Shown: positions 1 to 8,308 of the stretch, piece by piece
How the letters are laid out: every line of letters starts with the position of its first letter
Position numbering within the stretch: the first letter of the stretch is position 1
Origin: Nitzschia sp. DOCU1
Taxonomy: Eukaryota > Bacillariophyta > Bacillariophyceae > Bacillariales > Bacillariaceae
DNA: 64,000 bases
Reading direction: 5' to 3'
Assembly: GCA_951394045.1 (NCBI GenBank)
Contig: OX595987.1
Coordinates: 2,604,001 to 2,668,000, forward strand
Position numbers and translations under genes: made by a program
The notes under the pieces: generated by a model
Seen by the model: the letters and a program-made list of their open reading frames with translations, nothing else
What the model was told of the DNA's origin: nothing
The model's database searches: none

Positions 1-1275
1 TGTGGAGATCTCGGCGTCCAATAGTCTAGCCTGTTTCTCAAGTACAGATTGTACATGTTTCATGGGCAATCGACCGCCAGGCAAGTCGGACCATGTCGAT
101 TTCAGTAGGTCTCGCAGCGGAGCCGGCCAAAACATGGAAATCACAGGTCGTTGCTTACGATGAAGAACTCTGGCTTGGATTTCTTGCGGTTGTAAGCCAC
201 TCCACGCCTTGTCCAAATTCAACACTTCGTAAAGTAGAATTGCAAATGAGTACACGTCAGCTTTGAGATTGTACTTGTCGCCTCGCGCAATCTCTGGTGC
301 CATGTAACGCATCGAACCTGTATTTCCCGTCATTTGGAAAAGTTCTTTGTCGCTGTTGTGTGGAGGTAGAACTTTTGCCAGGCCAAAGTCAAGGAGTTTG
401 ACATTGCCGTTTCGATCAATTCCAACGTTCGAAAGTTTAAGGTCGCGGTGAATTATATTTTTGCTGTGTAGATAGGTCATGGCGTCCGCTAGCTGTTCCA
501 TTGTTTCCACTCGCTCAAGAAGAATAACTGACCGATTATGCCGTCTTCCTTTGATGCCCCGTTTCACGATCCGGTTGTCGTTTGCCCTTTCTCTCCATTC
601 GTTGAGGCGATCTATTAAAGTGCATTGTAATCTTTCCAGAACCAAGAAGAAAGAATCTCGTTTCCCACTTGCAAATCCTTCCACTGAAAGTACGGATCGT
701 CCTTTAAGTTGAACAATATGAGGATGGTCCAAGGTGGCCAGCAGTGTTCCCTCGAGCAAAATATCGGCCGCACCGGTAGCATAGAGTCCTGAGTTCGTTA
801 ACAATAAAGGACGCAAAACCTTTATTACCAGATCGTCTGGCCGACAAGTTCTCATGATTTCCTGGGCTGCTTCATCTTGTTCGGGTGTGCATGCTTTGGT
901 CGTCTTGGCAGATTTCCACCGTCGAATCAGGAAAATGTCGGCAAAATTTCCAGAGCCAACCCGCTGTCCAAGATCAATTTCGCTATTCAAGAATCTAGCA
1001 AGCGAAGTCTCGAATCGGAACAGATCGAGGCCGTCGTTCGTTTCGGATAGTCGTTTTGCTAGTACCATATGAGCATGATCCATTACTCGAATGGCGGTGG
1101 AATTGGGCAGCGGTCTATCGCGCTTTGTAATCGGCCATGTCTCGTCGTCGAAATAATCATGTATGCTGCCACTATTGCTGCCTCTGCTTCCATTCGATCG
1201 GGCAAGAGATATATCGTCGGGGACATCGACTATTGTAGCGTGCTTCCATTCATCATGTTCTTGGTCTGTTGCCAT
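1..1275 (-). CDS. Protein kinase, TKL-like (3' end beyond window)
   Basis: Predicted Ser/Thr protein kinase read on the minus strand; the C-terminus runs off the left edge. From the ATG at 1275 it gives 425 residues. A disordered N-terminus of about 100 residues comes first, then a Gly-rich loop (VGSGNFAD, residues ~106-113), a VIKVL strand holding the likely ATP-binding Lys, HRDLKLSN (~276-283), DFG (~295-297) and an RYMAPE activation-segment end followed by a DVYSF motif typical of TKL and plant-like kinases. The start sits in an ideal Kozak context (GCCACCATGG). An in-frame ATG at 1344 would add 23 residues but has a poorer context. All catalytic motifs are intact. The substrate is unknown. 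It is divergent from the methyltransferase gene at 1642. Confidence 0.9.
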   Translation of the reverse strand, partial: MATDQEHDEWKHATIVDVPDDISLARSNGSRGSNSGSIHDYFDDETWPITKRDRPLPNSTAIRVMDHAHMVLAKRLSETNDGLDLFRFETSLARFLNSEIDLGQRVGSGNFADIFLIRRWKSAKTTKACTPEQDEAAQEIMRTCRPDDLVIKVLRPLLLTNSGLYATGAADILLEGTLLATLDHPHIVQLKGRSVLSVEGFASGKRDSFFLVLERLQCTLIDRLNEWRERANDNRIVKRGIKGRRHNRSVILLERVETMEQLADAMTYLHSKNIIHRDLKLSNVGIDRNGNVKLLDFGLAKVLPPHNSDKELFQMTGNTGSMRYMAPEIARGDKYNLKADVYSFAILLYEVLNLDKAWSGLQPQEIQARVLHRKQRPVISMFWPAPLRDLLKSTWSDLPGGRLPMKHVQSVLEKQARLLDAEIST

Positions 1276-1641
1276 GGTGGCAATCCGGTCTGTGTGCAAT
1301 TCAATGGGGGTACTATGGCCGATGGGGTAATGACAATTGCACATGTGTCAGTCATGCAACGGTCGAAAAGATCGCAATAGCCCCAAAACCGCACAAAGGT
1401 CTCGCGGTTTTGGAGGGAGAGACCTCTCACGCACAGACGTTTGGGAGCTCGAATATATTCAATCGAATTGGTCGCATTCACCGAAAAAGCGCGCGCCACT
1501 CAATAGAGTCTCGGCGTCGCAAAAGAAATAGAGAGAGCTGTCCTTTCGTTCAGCATTGACGATGGGAAGAGATGTTTTGACCATCTGCAATCCGACGAGT
1601 AACCAAAGTATGATGCTGTGATTGTCAATGGTTGTGAAACA
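1276..1641. promoter_or_regulatory. Divergent intergenic region, kinase / NSUN
   Basis: Shared upstream region of two divergent genes. It carries two small upstream ORFs before the methyltransferase ATG: 1613-1621 (ATG CTG TGA) and 1628-1645, the latter ending in a TGA that overlaps the main ATG at 1642. No clear TATA box or gene was seen. Confidence 0.5.
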
Positions 1642-3072
1642 ATGACCGAAAATGAACAGGCTTGTCTCCGTGATGGTCTACTGGCTCCCGAATTGAAGGA
1701 ATTTTATGACACGTACAACATTGAGCTTTCGGGTCTGCTAAACGCGGTGGCATCGTCGTCGGCCACTACACAAGGCATCAAAAGAAGCTCTTTTGCCTAT
1801 CGATTTGTACGTCTGAACCCTCGCTACAATGCTGACGAGACATTGCAATTGCTCAGGGACGAATTGAAGAACAATGGCCAGGAACCTCCTATCCGCGTCC
1901 CCTGGTTGCCCGATGACGAATTTTATGCTCTTCCCGACGACTTTGCATTGTCATCATCGACTTGCTTTCAGTCGGGCAGAATATATGGGATGGATGTGAG
2001 TTCGGGGGCAGCCGTGTCAGCGTTGCTCTCAAGTCAACACGACAAAGATTATCCGCACCGCGACGGCGACGACAAAGAATCGTCGGCTATTCTTCCGGCG
2101 ACAAAGAGTACGGCAGTCGAGCCGCCGCTGCGAGTGTTAGACTTGTGCTGCTGTCCTGGGTTGAAGCTCTGTGCGATTGCGGATCGGGTTCCTCATGGGT
2201 CGACAGTGATTGGTGTTGATGTATCGGAACCACGAATGGCTCTTTGCAGCAAAATTGTACAAAAGTACCACATTGAGAGTTCCACCAGTGGTCGCCAGCT
2301 GACCTCCCAATCATCATCATCATCATCATCAGGTGTTAAGATTCAGCTTTATTGTCAAGATGGTACTACTTTTGGTAATTTGGGATTACAACATAATCTT
2401 GTATTTGACTCTAGAGTGGCTTTGGAAGATAACGAAACTCGAGGGACTCGCAAGCGGAGAAACAAAAGTGCGCGGGCACGAGAACAAAAGAGGCTGAAAC
2501 AAATTGTAACAGAAGAGCTATCTTTGGGGCTACTTAACGAATCGCCGTCTGCAATCAGCCAAGAGGCCGATCAAAGCGGTGTGCCCCAAGGTACCAAAGA
2601 CCATGCTTCACCAATTGCACCGTTTGATCTTGTACTTGTAGACGCCGAGTGCAGCACGGATGGTTCACTCAAGCATTTGAGGGAACGGCTAAAGGAGGCT
2701 ACGTCTTCCTCTCACCAGGAATCCAATGAAATGCTAACCGACAAGGATAAGTTAGCAGATCTCCTGGATCTTCAGAGACGTCTCATTGCGACTGGCTATC
2801 GACTTTTGAAACCAGGAGGAAAGCTGGTGTATTCGACTTGCTCTTTGTCTCAAGATCAAAACGAAAAGATTGTACAATGGCTTCTGGATGAAAACAAGTG
2901 CGCCACCTTGATCCCAGTTGAATTTTCCAAAACGCGTGGCAACAAGCTAGTTCGAGAGGGGACCTTGAAAGGCACGATACGATTTTACCCCAACCTCGGG
3001 CAAGATCCGGATGCTCTCTTTGGCGACGGCTTTTTTGTGGCCAAGATCGAGAAACGAGCGGCTAGCTCTTAA
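1642..3072 (+). CDS. NOL1/NOP2/Sun (NSUN)-family RNA m5C methyltransferase
   Basis: Predicted SAM-dependent RNA cytosine-5 methyltransferase of 476 aa. The Rossmann fold shows motif I (DLCCCPGLK, ~167-175; family form is DMCAAPGGK), motif IV with its Cys (VDAECS, Cys ~337; family form is DAPCS) and motif VI YSTCSLSxxQNE (Cys ~400), which holds the catalytic Cys of the family. Both NSUN cysteines are therefore present, although motif IV has Glu in place of Pro. A low-complexity insert (Ser run plus basic stretch, ~220-290) separates motifs I and IV. There is no PUA domain. The start is the ATG with A at -3; a GTG 24 nt upstream is not a plausible eukaryotic start. The subfamily and RNA target are not clear. 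Confidence 0.85.
   Translation: MTENEQACLRDGLLAPELKEFYDTYNIELSGLLNAVASSSATTQGIKRSSFAYRFVRLNPRYNADETLQLLRDELKNNGQEPPIRVPWLPDDEFYALPDDFALSSSTCFQSGRIYGMDVSSGAAVSALLSSQHDKDYPHRDGDDKESSAILPATKSTAVEPPLRVLDLCCCPGLKLCAIADRVPHGSTVIGVDVSEPRMALCSKIVQKYHIESSTSGRQLTSQSSSSSSSGVKIQLYCQDGTTFGNLGLQHNLVFDSRVALEDNETRGTRKRRNKSARAREQKRLKQIVTEELSLGLLNESPSAISQEADQSGVPQGTKDHASPIAPFDLVLVDAECSTDGSLKHLRERLKEATSSSHQESNEMLTDKDKLADLLDLQRRLIATGYRLLKPGGKLVYSTCSLSQDQNEKIVQWLLDENKCATLIPVEFSKTRGNKLVREGTLKGTIRFYPNLGQDPDALFGDGFFVAKIEKRAASS
2311..2331 (+). repeat. (TCA)n microsatellite coding for poly-Ser
   Basis: Seven perfect TCA units inside the methyltransferase gene, encoding a Ser run in the inter-motif insert. It is likely length-polymorphic. 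Confidence 0.9.
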
Positions 3073-3117
3073 CTCATGGAATACGAGATGCCAAAGCGTA
3101 GCAAAGAAGTTATGTGG

Positions 3118-4434
3118 CTAATCTTTTGTAGCGTTGGAACCTAATCGGCTCGGATCTGCACTAGGGAAATACGGCTTTGCTGATTGGCCCCCAGCCCTTT
3201 TGGCAGCCCCGACTCCCACTCCACGGATCGGCCCACCACCCGGTCGTGGGACATTGGACATTGGTCGCGGAACATTGGCTCCTCCGCCTGCACCGCCACC
3301 CGCTGCCTTTTGACGCCGTGCGGCAGCAATCGCTGCCACATGTGCTGGAGGCTTCACGGTCGTAAAACCCTTTGGTAGTGGAGCACGAGAGATACCCCCC
3401 GGTGGGGCCATGGGACGAATAGTCGTGGGTGCTTGTTGACCTGCATCTTCCTCGCCTCGTTTGGGACCAGCAGTGTCTCCTCGTTTAGGAGCTCGAGCCC
3501 ACTTGACATGTAGATTGCGATCTAGGAGCTCCTTTCTGTTCATACTAGCAATGGCTAGCTCGCAGGCATCTGGCTGACTGTATTCCACAAAAGCCTGCCC
3601 CTTGTCTGCTTGTATACGAACGGACACAATTTCTCCAAACGAATAAAACTTGTCTCGAATGTCAGTCTCCGTCAAAGTAGGATACGGTGCGTCTCCTTGA
3701 AATCGCAGGTAGAGAGTTGCTCGGGCCTTGTCGTAGCCATCCGCGTCTTCTTGTTGCACTTCTTCGTCTCTGCGCCGTTGTCGCCCCAGGATACGATTTG
3801 CTACTGGATCGCTGGTTCCATAGAAGCGATTTTTGGTATTTTGGTTAGACATGGGATCATTGCGGTCCCGGGGCATTTCGTGTCGAAAGGGACAGTTGGC
3901 ACCCCGATTACACTCTCCTCTCGCAAAGAAACTACAAAGTTTGGCCATGTTACGCTCATATCGCGGTTCCATATTGGCCATTTCTTCGAGTTTGGCTACC
4001 GCCAGAGGATTAGCTTCTCCCACCAACGATTGCCCCTGATCCAACAATCGCTGCTGCTGCGCCGTATGCCAGGAACGATTAGCCTGGGACTGAGGGACAG
4101 CCGTTATGGCGCCTGCACTGCCATGTTCCTTCAGAACGCGATCCCGTACTTTGACTGGCAATCCGTACTGTAAATCATAAATGCACACTTGACACACATT
4201 TTTGGCCTCTGCACAATTTCGACAAATTTCCACTCGCTTGAGGCGTCCCTTACTGCCAGCTTGCCAGGCAAATACGGTGAATGGAGTCTCACAGACAGAA
4301 CATTTCTTTCCGTAGGATTCTTTGGTCATTCGTATGTACGGATTGTCACCCAAACAAGTCTCACAGACCAGGGGAAACTCGGTGTCTTCCCATTGCTGCT
4401 TGTTATCGTCGCGTTTGATCCCGTAATTTGACAT
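3118..4434 (-). CDS. RBM22: Pre-mRNA-splicing factor RBM22/Slt11/Cwc2-like
   Basis: Spliceosomal protein of 438 aa that in other eukaryotes contacts U6 and the pre-mRNA in the Prp19-associated catalytic core. Domain order matches the family: N-terminal Cys-pair zinc ribbons (CETC ~24-27, CSVC ~45-48, CRNC ~71-74, CQVC ~81-84), one CCCH zinc finger (~167-185), an RRM (~238-316, with RNP1-like GQAFVEY) and a Gly/Pro-rich tail. All zinc ligands are visible. It is convergent with the NSUN gene, with only 45 nt between stop codons, so the 3' UTRs probably overlap. No intron is needed. Confidence 0.93.
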   Translation of the reverse strand: MSNYGIKRDDNKQQWEDTEFPLVCETCLGDNPYIRMTKESYGKKCSVCETPFTVFAWQAGSKGRLKRVEICRNCAEAKNVCQVCIYDLQYGLPVKVRDRVLKEHGSAGAITAVPQSQANRSWHTAQQQRLLDQGQSLVGEANPLAVAKLEEMANMEPRYERNMAKLCSFFARGECNRGANCPFRHEMPRDRNDPMSNQNTKNRFYGTSDPVANRILGRQRRRDEEVQQEDADGYDKARATLYLRFQGDAPYPTLTETDIRDKFYSFGEIVSVRIQADKGQAFVEYSQPDACELAIASMNRKELLDRNLHVKWARAPKRGDTAGPKRGEEDAGQQAPTTIRPMAPPGGISRAPLPKGFTTVKPPAHVAAIAAARRQKAAGGGAGGGANVPRPMSNVPRPGGGPIRGVGVGAAKRAGGQSAKPYFPSADPSRLGSNATKD

Positions 4435-4937
4435 GATAAATAATGTGCCTTATGGTATAACGTTGATGAGGGTTGCGCTTGAGAAAGGACGAGCCAAACC
4501 ATAAACCAGGGGCCGACAATTTTTATGTTGCAAACCGGTGGCCACCATCGTCGGGGACGGCGTCGATGGGATTATTCATGCTTTTCTCGTCAGCCAGTCT
4601 CACGAGTGGTCAACCTCACGACCGACCGTCCGTCAGACGATCTGATGGATGGACAGAGCCTTGGAATTCAATCAGAAGTGACCGCCGCGCGCGTAACACA
4701 TACTGTTGGGACGGCCCGCGCGATAATTTATGATATAATTAACGCAAGTAAACGCATGAGATATACGTTTCTGTCGTTTTGCATTTTTTAGCGACACGCC
4801 GATGGCTCGCCAGCTGAAGTGCCTTCGTCACAAAATCGGCAAAAGAGGGAGGCCAATACACCTCATCGATTTATTACGACTTTGAAACTTGTAGTGGGGG
4901 ATCCCTTGTGGTGTATTAGAAACCAAAGGTTTCTACC
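4435..4937. promoter_or_regulatory. Divergent intergenic region, RBM22 / 4938 gene
   Basis: About 500 nt between two divergent starts. It has an AT-rich stretch near 4726-4745 (TTTATGATATAATTAA) and GC-rich CGCGCG patches nearby. No convincing ORF or RNA gene was seen. Confidence 0.4.
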
Positions 4938-6866
4938 ATGAGACTCTTTCGAAGGAGGAAAGACGATGAGAAAGTTAAGGTGCAGAGGATGGTACAGGCG
5001 ATGCAAGCACACCAGGAATATCAAATGTACCTTCAGCAACAACAGGTCCACCGCCAATCGCCATACCAGTCATCGTCACCCTATCCAAAACCACCACCGC
5101 CTCCACCTAGAAATGAATACGAATATGTCCGACGTGAGCATGGTTATGATTACATGCCCCCTTCGCAATATGTTCCATCAAGGTCACTGAGCGAGGATAG
5201 CGACGAAGACGCTGTCGACCCACCAGTCAGAATCGAAGTTCCAGCATCCGATATCAGTGAATCTGTTGTTGATAATAGTTTATATGCGGATTATGATCGA
5301 TACCAGGGAGGCCGAAGACGAAAGACTCCTGTGGTTCGGGGAAAGCCAATCAATCCAAAGAATAAATCTCGGAGGAGCCATGATAAACACCTGCAGCCTG
5401 TGCCCGAGTATGAGCAAGAGGTATTGATAAAGCAGAGACGTCATGGAGGGCGTGGGGAAACGCCGTCATACCACAAGCGAGAAGCCTCGTACGGTCCCCA
5501 ATCGGGAAGCGGCGATCCCGTACTATTGGCACAGGCCGCGCCCAATATCGCTTCTCCCATGGTTAGACAAGATAAACCTATCAAGCGTCAAAGTCCTTCA
5601 TTTCCAGATCATCCGGGATATGACCGTTACGGTCGGGAACGTCAACATCGGTCAAGTATGGTACGCGACTATGACAACGAGAACATCTACCGTGACGACA
5701 GAGCTGGCGAGATTCCACAAGTTCCAACAGCCTTTAGCTATCACTCTGAGGACTCAGCTGAAGACGACAATTCAAAAACTTCTTCACGATACGACGTCAC
5801 AAAAGAGAATGAATACCGAAGACTCGTGGGGCTTCCGCCTCGAAAAGAGGAACTGCGAGCGAAAGATCGCCGTCGGTCCCATGAACACCACCATCGCTCA
5901 CAACCAGCTAGCAGCTTGGAATCATTCACCACGCCGGCGTACCGAAGTCGCAGCCGAGATGGAGGAAGCGTTCCTGGACGAGTGATAGAAGGACCTCGGG
6001 AACATCGATCTGAGCCTCAGGATCTACGTCGCCGTAGCCGTACCAGAGATGTAAGGGATGCTTTGGAAGACTACGAAGATCCGCCTTTGGGTATGCAGTC
6101 GCGTGTACGTGGTACCAGAGATGTGGATTTGGACGTTCCGTACCCAGCTGAGCCTTTTGATGAAAATCCTTCCCGAGGCTATTATGTGGAGGATCCTCGC
6201 ATGCTCAAGAAGGACATGAAAGACCGAAGGAGACAAGAAGTGAAAGCCAGGCAAGAAAAGATTAAACCAAAAGCCATTTTCAGCAGGATCAAGGACAGTG
6301 TCCGAGGCGAGAAACCAAGTCGAAGAATGGTCGAGGCTGCCTGGAGTCAGGAGCTCCGAGAGAAGGGATCCCTCTTTGAAAAGGAGCCACCCTCCATTGA
6401 ATCAGACTTATCGCCGCATCCTCCACATCAAGAGTACGATGCTCTTGCACCATTTCTGCACGATGGTGCTTACTATCAAGATCGAATACCACGTACGGGA
6501 TCTCGGGCTCTTTCGCCTCGAGAACTAGTCCCTCGACCCCGAGGGTCTCCCTACGATCCAAGATTCATACAACCGCCACCAGATTATATGTACGGCGCTG
6601 AACCCGAAGTACCACGTTATCGACATGTCTCGGGAAAGCCGTTCGAAACCTCTCGTGAAGCGACTCCGGCACTTCGTGCCAACCCTGATCACCGACAGCG
6701 ACCATTGGCGAATTCCATGTCGAGGCATTATCGCCCTCAACACCAAGTGATGGGTGCTAGGGGCGCCAATCGAGGGGCTCCCCTATCTCCCAGAGGATTG
6801 CAGTTTGACCCTACCCTTGCCAACACTATTCCACGTAGCAACAAGGGGGTCATCGGGTGTTATTAA
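4938..6866 (+). CDS. Disordered Arg/Pro/Tyr-rich protein, unknown function
   Basis: 642 aa with no domain I recognise. The N-terminus is basic (MRLFRRRKDDEKVK), followed by a Gln-rich segment and a poly-Pro run (~52-58). Long charged low-complexity stretches rich in Arg, Asp, Glu, Ser, Pro and Tyr make up the rest. A more conserved-looking basic segment (~430-500, with RMLKKDMKDRRRQEV) may form a helix. The start has a good context (taccATG) and the uninterrupted length of 1.9 kb argues for a real gene. It could be a cytoskeletal, membrane-associated or RNA-binding scaffold, but nothing in the sequence settles this. Confidence 0.75.
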   Translation: MRLFRRRKDDEKVKVQRMVQAMQAHQEYQMYLQQQQVHRQSPYQSSSPYPKPPPPPPRNEYEYVRREHGYDYMPPSQYVPSRSLSEDSDEDAVDPPVRIEVPASDISESVVDNSLYADYDRYQGGRRRKTPVVRGKPINPKNKSRRSHDKHLQPVPEYEQEVLIKQRRHGGRGETPSYHKREASYGPQSGSGDPVLLAQAAPNIASPMVRQDKPIKRQSPSFPDHPGYDRYGRERQHRSSMVRDYDNENIYRDDRAGEIPQVPTAFSYHSEDSAEDDNSKTSSRYDVTKENEYRRLVGLPPRKEELRAKDRRRSHEHHHRSQPASSLESFTTPAYRSRSRDGGSVPGRVIEGPREHRSEPQDLRRRSRTRDVRDALEDYEDPPLGMQSRVRGTRDVDLDVPYPAEPFDENPSRGYYVEDPRMLKKDMKDRRRQEVKARQEKIKPKAIFSRIKDSVRGEKPSRRMVEAAWSQELREKGSLFEKEPPSIESDLSPHPPHQEYDALAPFLHDGAYYQDRIPRTGSRALSPRELVPRPRGSPYDPRFIQPPPDYMYGAEPEVPRYRHVSGKPFETSREATPALRANPDHRQRPLANSMSRHYRPQHQVMGARGANRGAPLSPRGLQFDPTLANTIPRSNKGVIGCY

Positions 6867-7252
6867 ACTACTACTAGTGGATCCGTTTGGCGTCATCCTT
6901 TTGATGTACTGTAGTTGATAGAAACAAATCGGCGTAGCAAGAGCATGAGTGTAGTCCAAAGATAGTAGAGTAGTGGGGAGCATGGGTGGACCTGAGAACC
7001 CACGAAAGACTAGTACCTTTTTCGCCTGCCAAAAGCCCATACTTCCTTCGAAGAAGTCGAATGGGTGACTCGTTTGACCGCAAACATCTTGGAGCTACAT
7101 CATCATGCGAGAGAAAAAAGCGGATGACCGCGTGACTGCCACTTTTCCCTTTTGGTGTCAGTTTTGAGTTTGCTCTATGCAAACAACCTCTTCCCTGGAC
7201 GCCCTACTAACATTCAAACGATCATGGCACGTATAGGTGTGGTGGGTTGGTG
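6867..7252. other. Intergenic region before the sulfotransferase
   Basis: No supported gene. It contains a nine-codon upstream ORF (7224-7253) whose TGA overlaps the sulfotransferase ATG as TGATG. Confidence 0.5.
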
Positions 7253-8302
7253 ATGGGAGTCGAAGGACGCCGCTCCACAGTGCGGCAACACAAACGAAAG
7301 AACATCCTTACATGTTGCTTTCTCGCCGCGTTGCTCTGGTCGACGCTTTTGTGGCGTGGATTGTTTCATCTACAGGAGGCGCCGGTGCCTTCTATACAAA
7401 TAGACCTTTTGGAGGGAAGTAGGTCTTCATCAAGTGGATCTCCAAATGACAAGAGCTCGAACCTTTGTTCGTCCTTCCTGTCAAACATAGCGCCAACTTA
7501 TCGATTTTTTCCACAAAGGTTCTTTCAGCAGGGGGGTGGTCGGCCCTTTTTGCCCATCTACGAGCACAATCGAGATAACTTCACGGATATTCTGAATGCA
7601 AGATTTCTTGTCTTTCGTCAAAGTAACGATTGTTCTATCGTTCATTATCACATCCACAAGAATGGTGGAACCACTCTGGAACGTCACGTCCCTCTGGCGA
7701 CCGACAATTATTATTCCAAGCGAGAAAAGGAAATGGGGCATAAGGCCTTCGAGGCAGCGTGCGCTAAAGTAATGGAAGAGGTCTGGCAGCAGCAACAACA
7801 GCAATCTACAATCCAATCAGTACGAACCTTCACGTTTCTTCGAGATCCGGTACACAGATTCCTTTCTAGCGTGGCGCAAGTGCTAAAGTTGCGAGAATGG
7901 CATAAACGCCTATATCCGTGCTATGAACGAAATAGCACCGAAGCACTGTTGGACTGCGTATTGGACATGCTGGAGACTGGCACCTTTCCGGAAATGCATC
8001 TTTCACCGCAAGCATTTGAGCTGTACAAACAAGTCATGGGTCAAGATATCTTTATCGAAGTGTTAGATCTTTCACAGATTGGGCTCGTGATGGAACAACT
8101 AGGAGCTGGACAGATCCCCAAAGAGAGATCAACTACTGGTAGTCTGATACGACGGTTTTCTTCCTTTCGGCTGACCATGGATGCTTTGGATCCCAAACGC
8201 ATTGAGCGCATCTGCAAAATCTATGCAGTTGACGTGAAAATGATCCACGAGACCAAAGTCACAAAGACAATTTGTCCGGATTTAGCTGTCGCGGGGAGAT
8301 GA
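7253..8302 (+). CDS. Type II membrane sulfotransferase (family 2-like)
   Basis: Predicted Golgi carbohydrate sulfotransferase of 349 aa. A short basic cytosolic tail is followed by one hydrophobic anchor (~17-38) and a lumenal domain. The 5'-phosphosulfate loop is HIHKNGGTT (~133-141) and the 3'-phosphate site is LRDPVHRFLSS (~196-206); together they are the PAPS-binding signature of sulfotransferase family 2. A Gln run (~179-184) lies between them. The ATG at 7253 was chosen because the GTG and TTG just upstream are not eukaryotic starts. An acceptor sugar cannot be assigned. Such enzymes may act on diatom sulfated polysaccharides, which is inference. Confidence 0.82.
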   Translation: MGVEGRRSTVRQHKRKNILTCCFLAALLWSTLLWRGLFHLQEAPVPSIQIDLLEGSRSSSSGSPNDKSSNLCSSFLSNIAPTYRFFPQRFFQQGGGRPFLPIYEHNRDNFTDILNARFLVFRQSNDCSIVHYHIHKNGGTTLERHVPLATDNYYSKREKEMGHKAFEAACAKVMEEVWQQQQQQSTIQSVRTFTFLRDPVHRFLSSVAQVLKLREWHKRLYPCYERNSTEALLDCVLDMLETGTFPEMHLSPQAFELYKQVMGQDIFIEVLDLSQIGLVMEQLGAGQIPKERSTTGSLIRRFSSFRLTMDALDPKRIERICKIYAVDVKMIHETKVTKTICPDLAVAGR

Positions 8303-8308
8303 AGTGGG

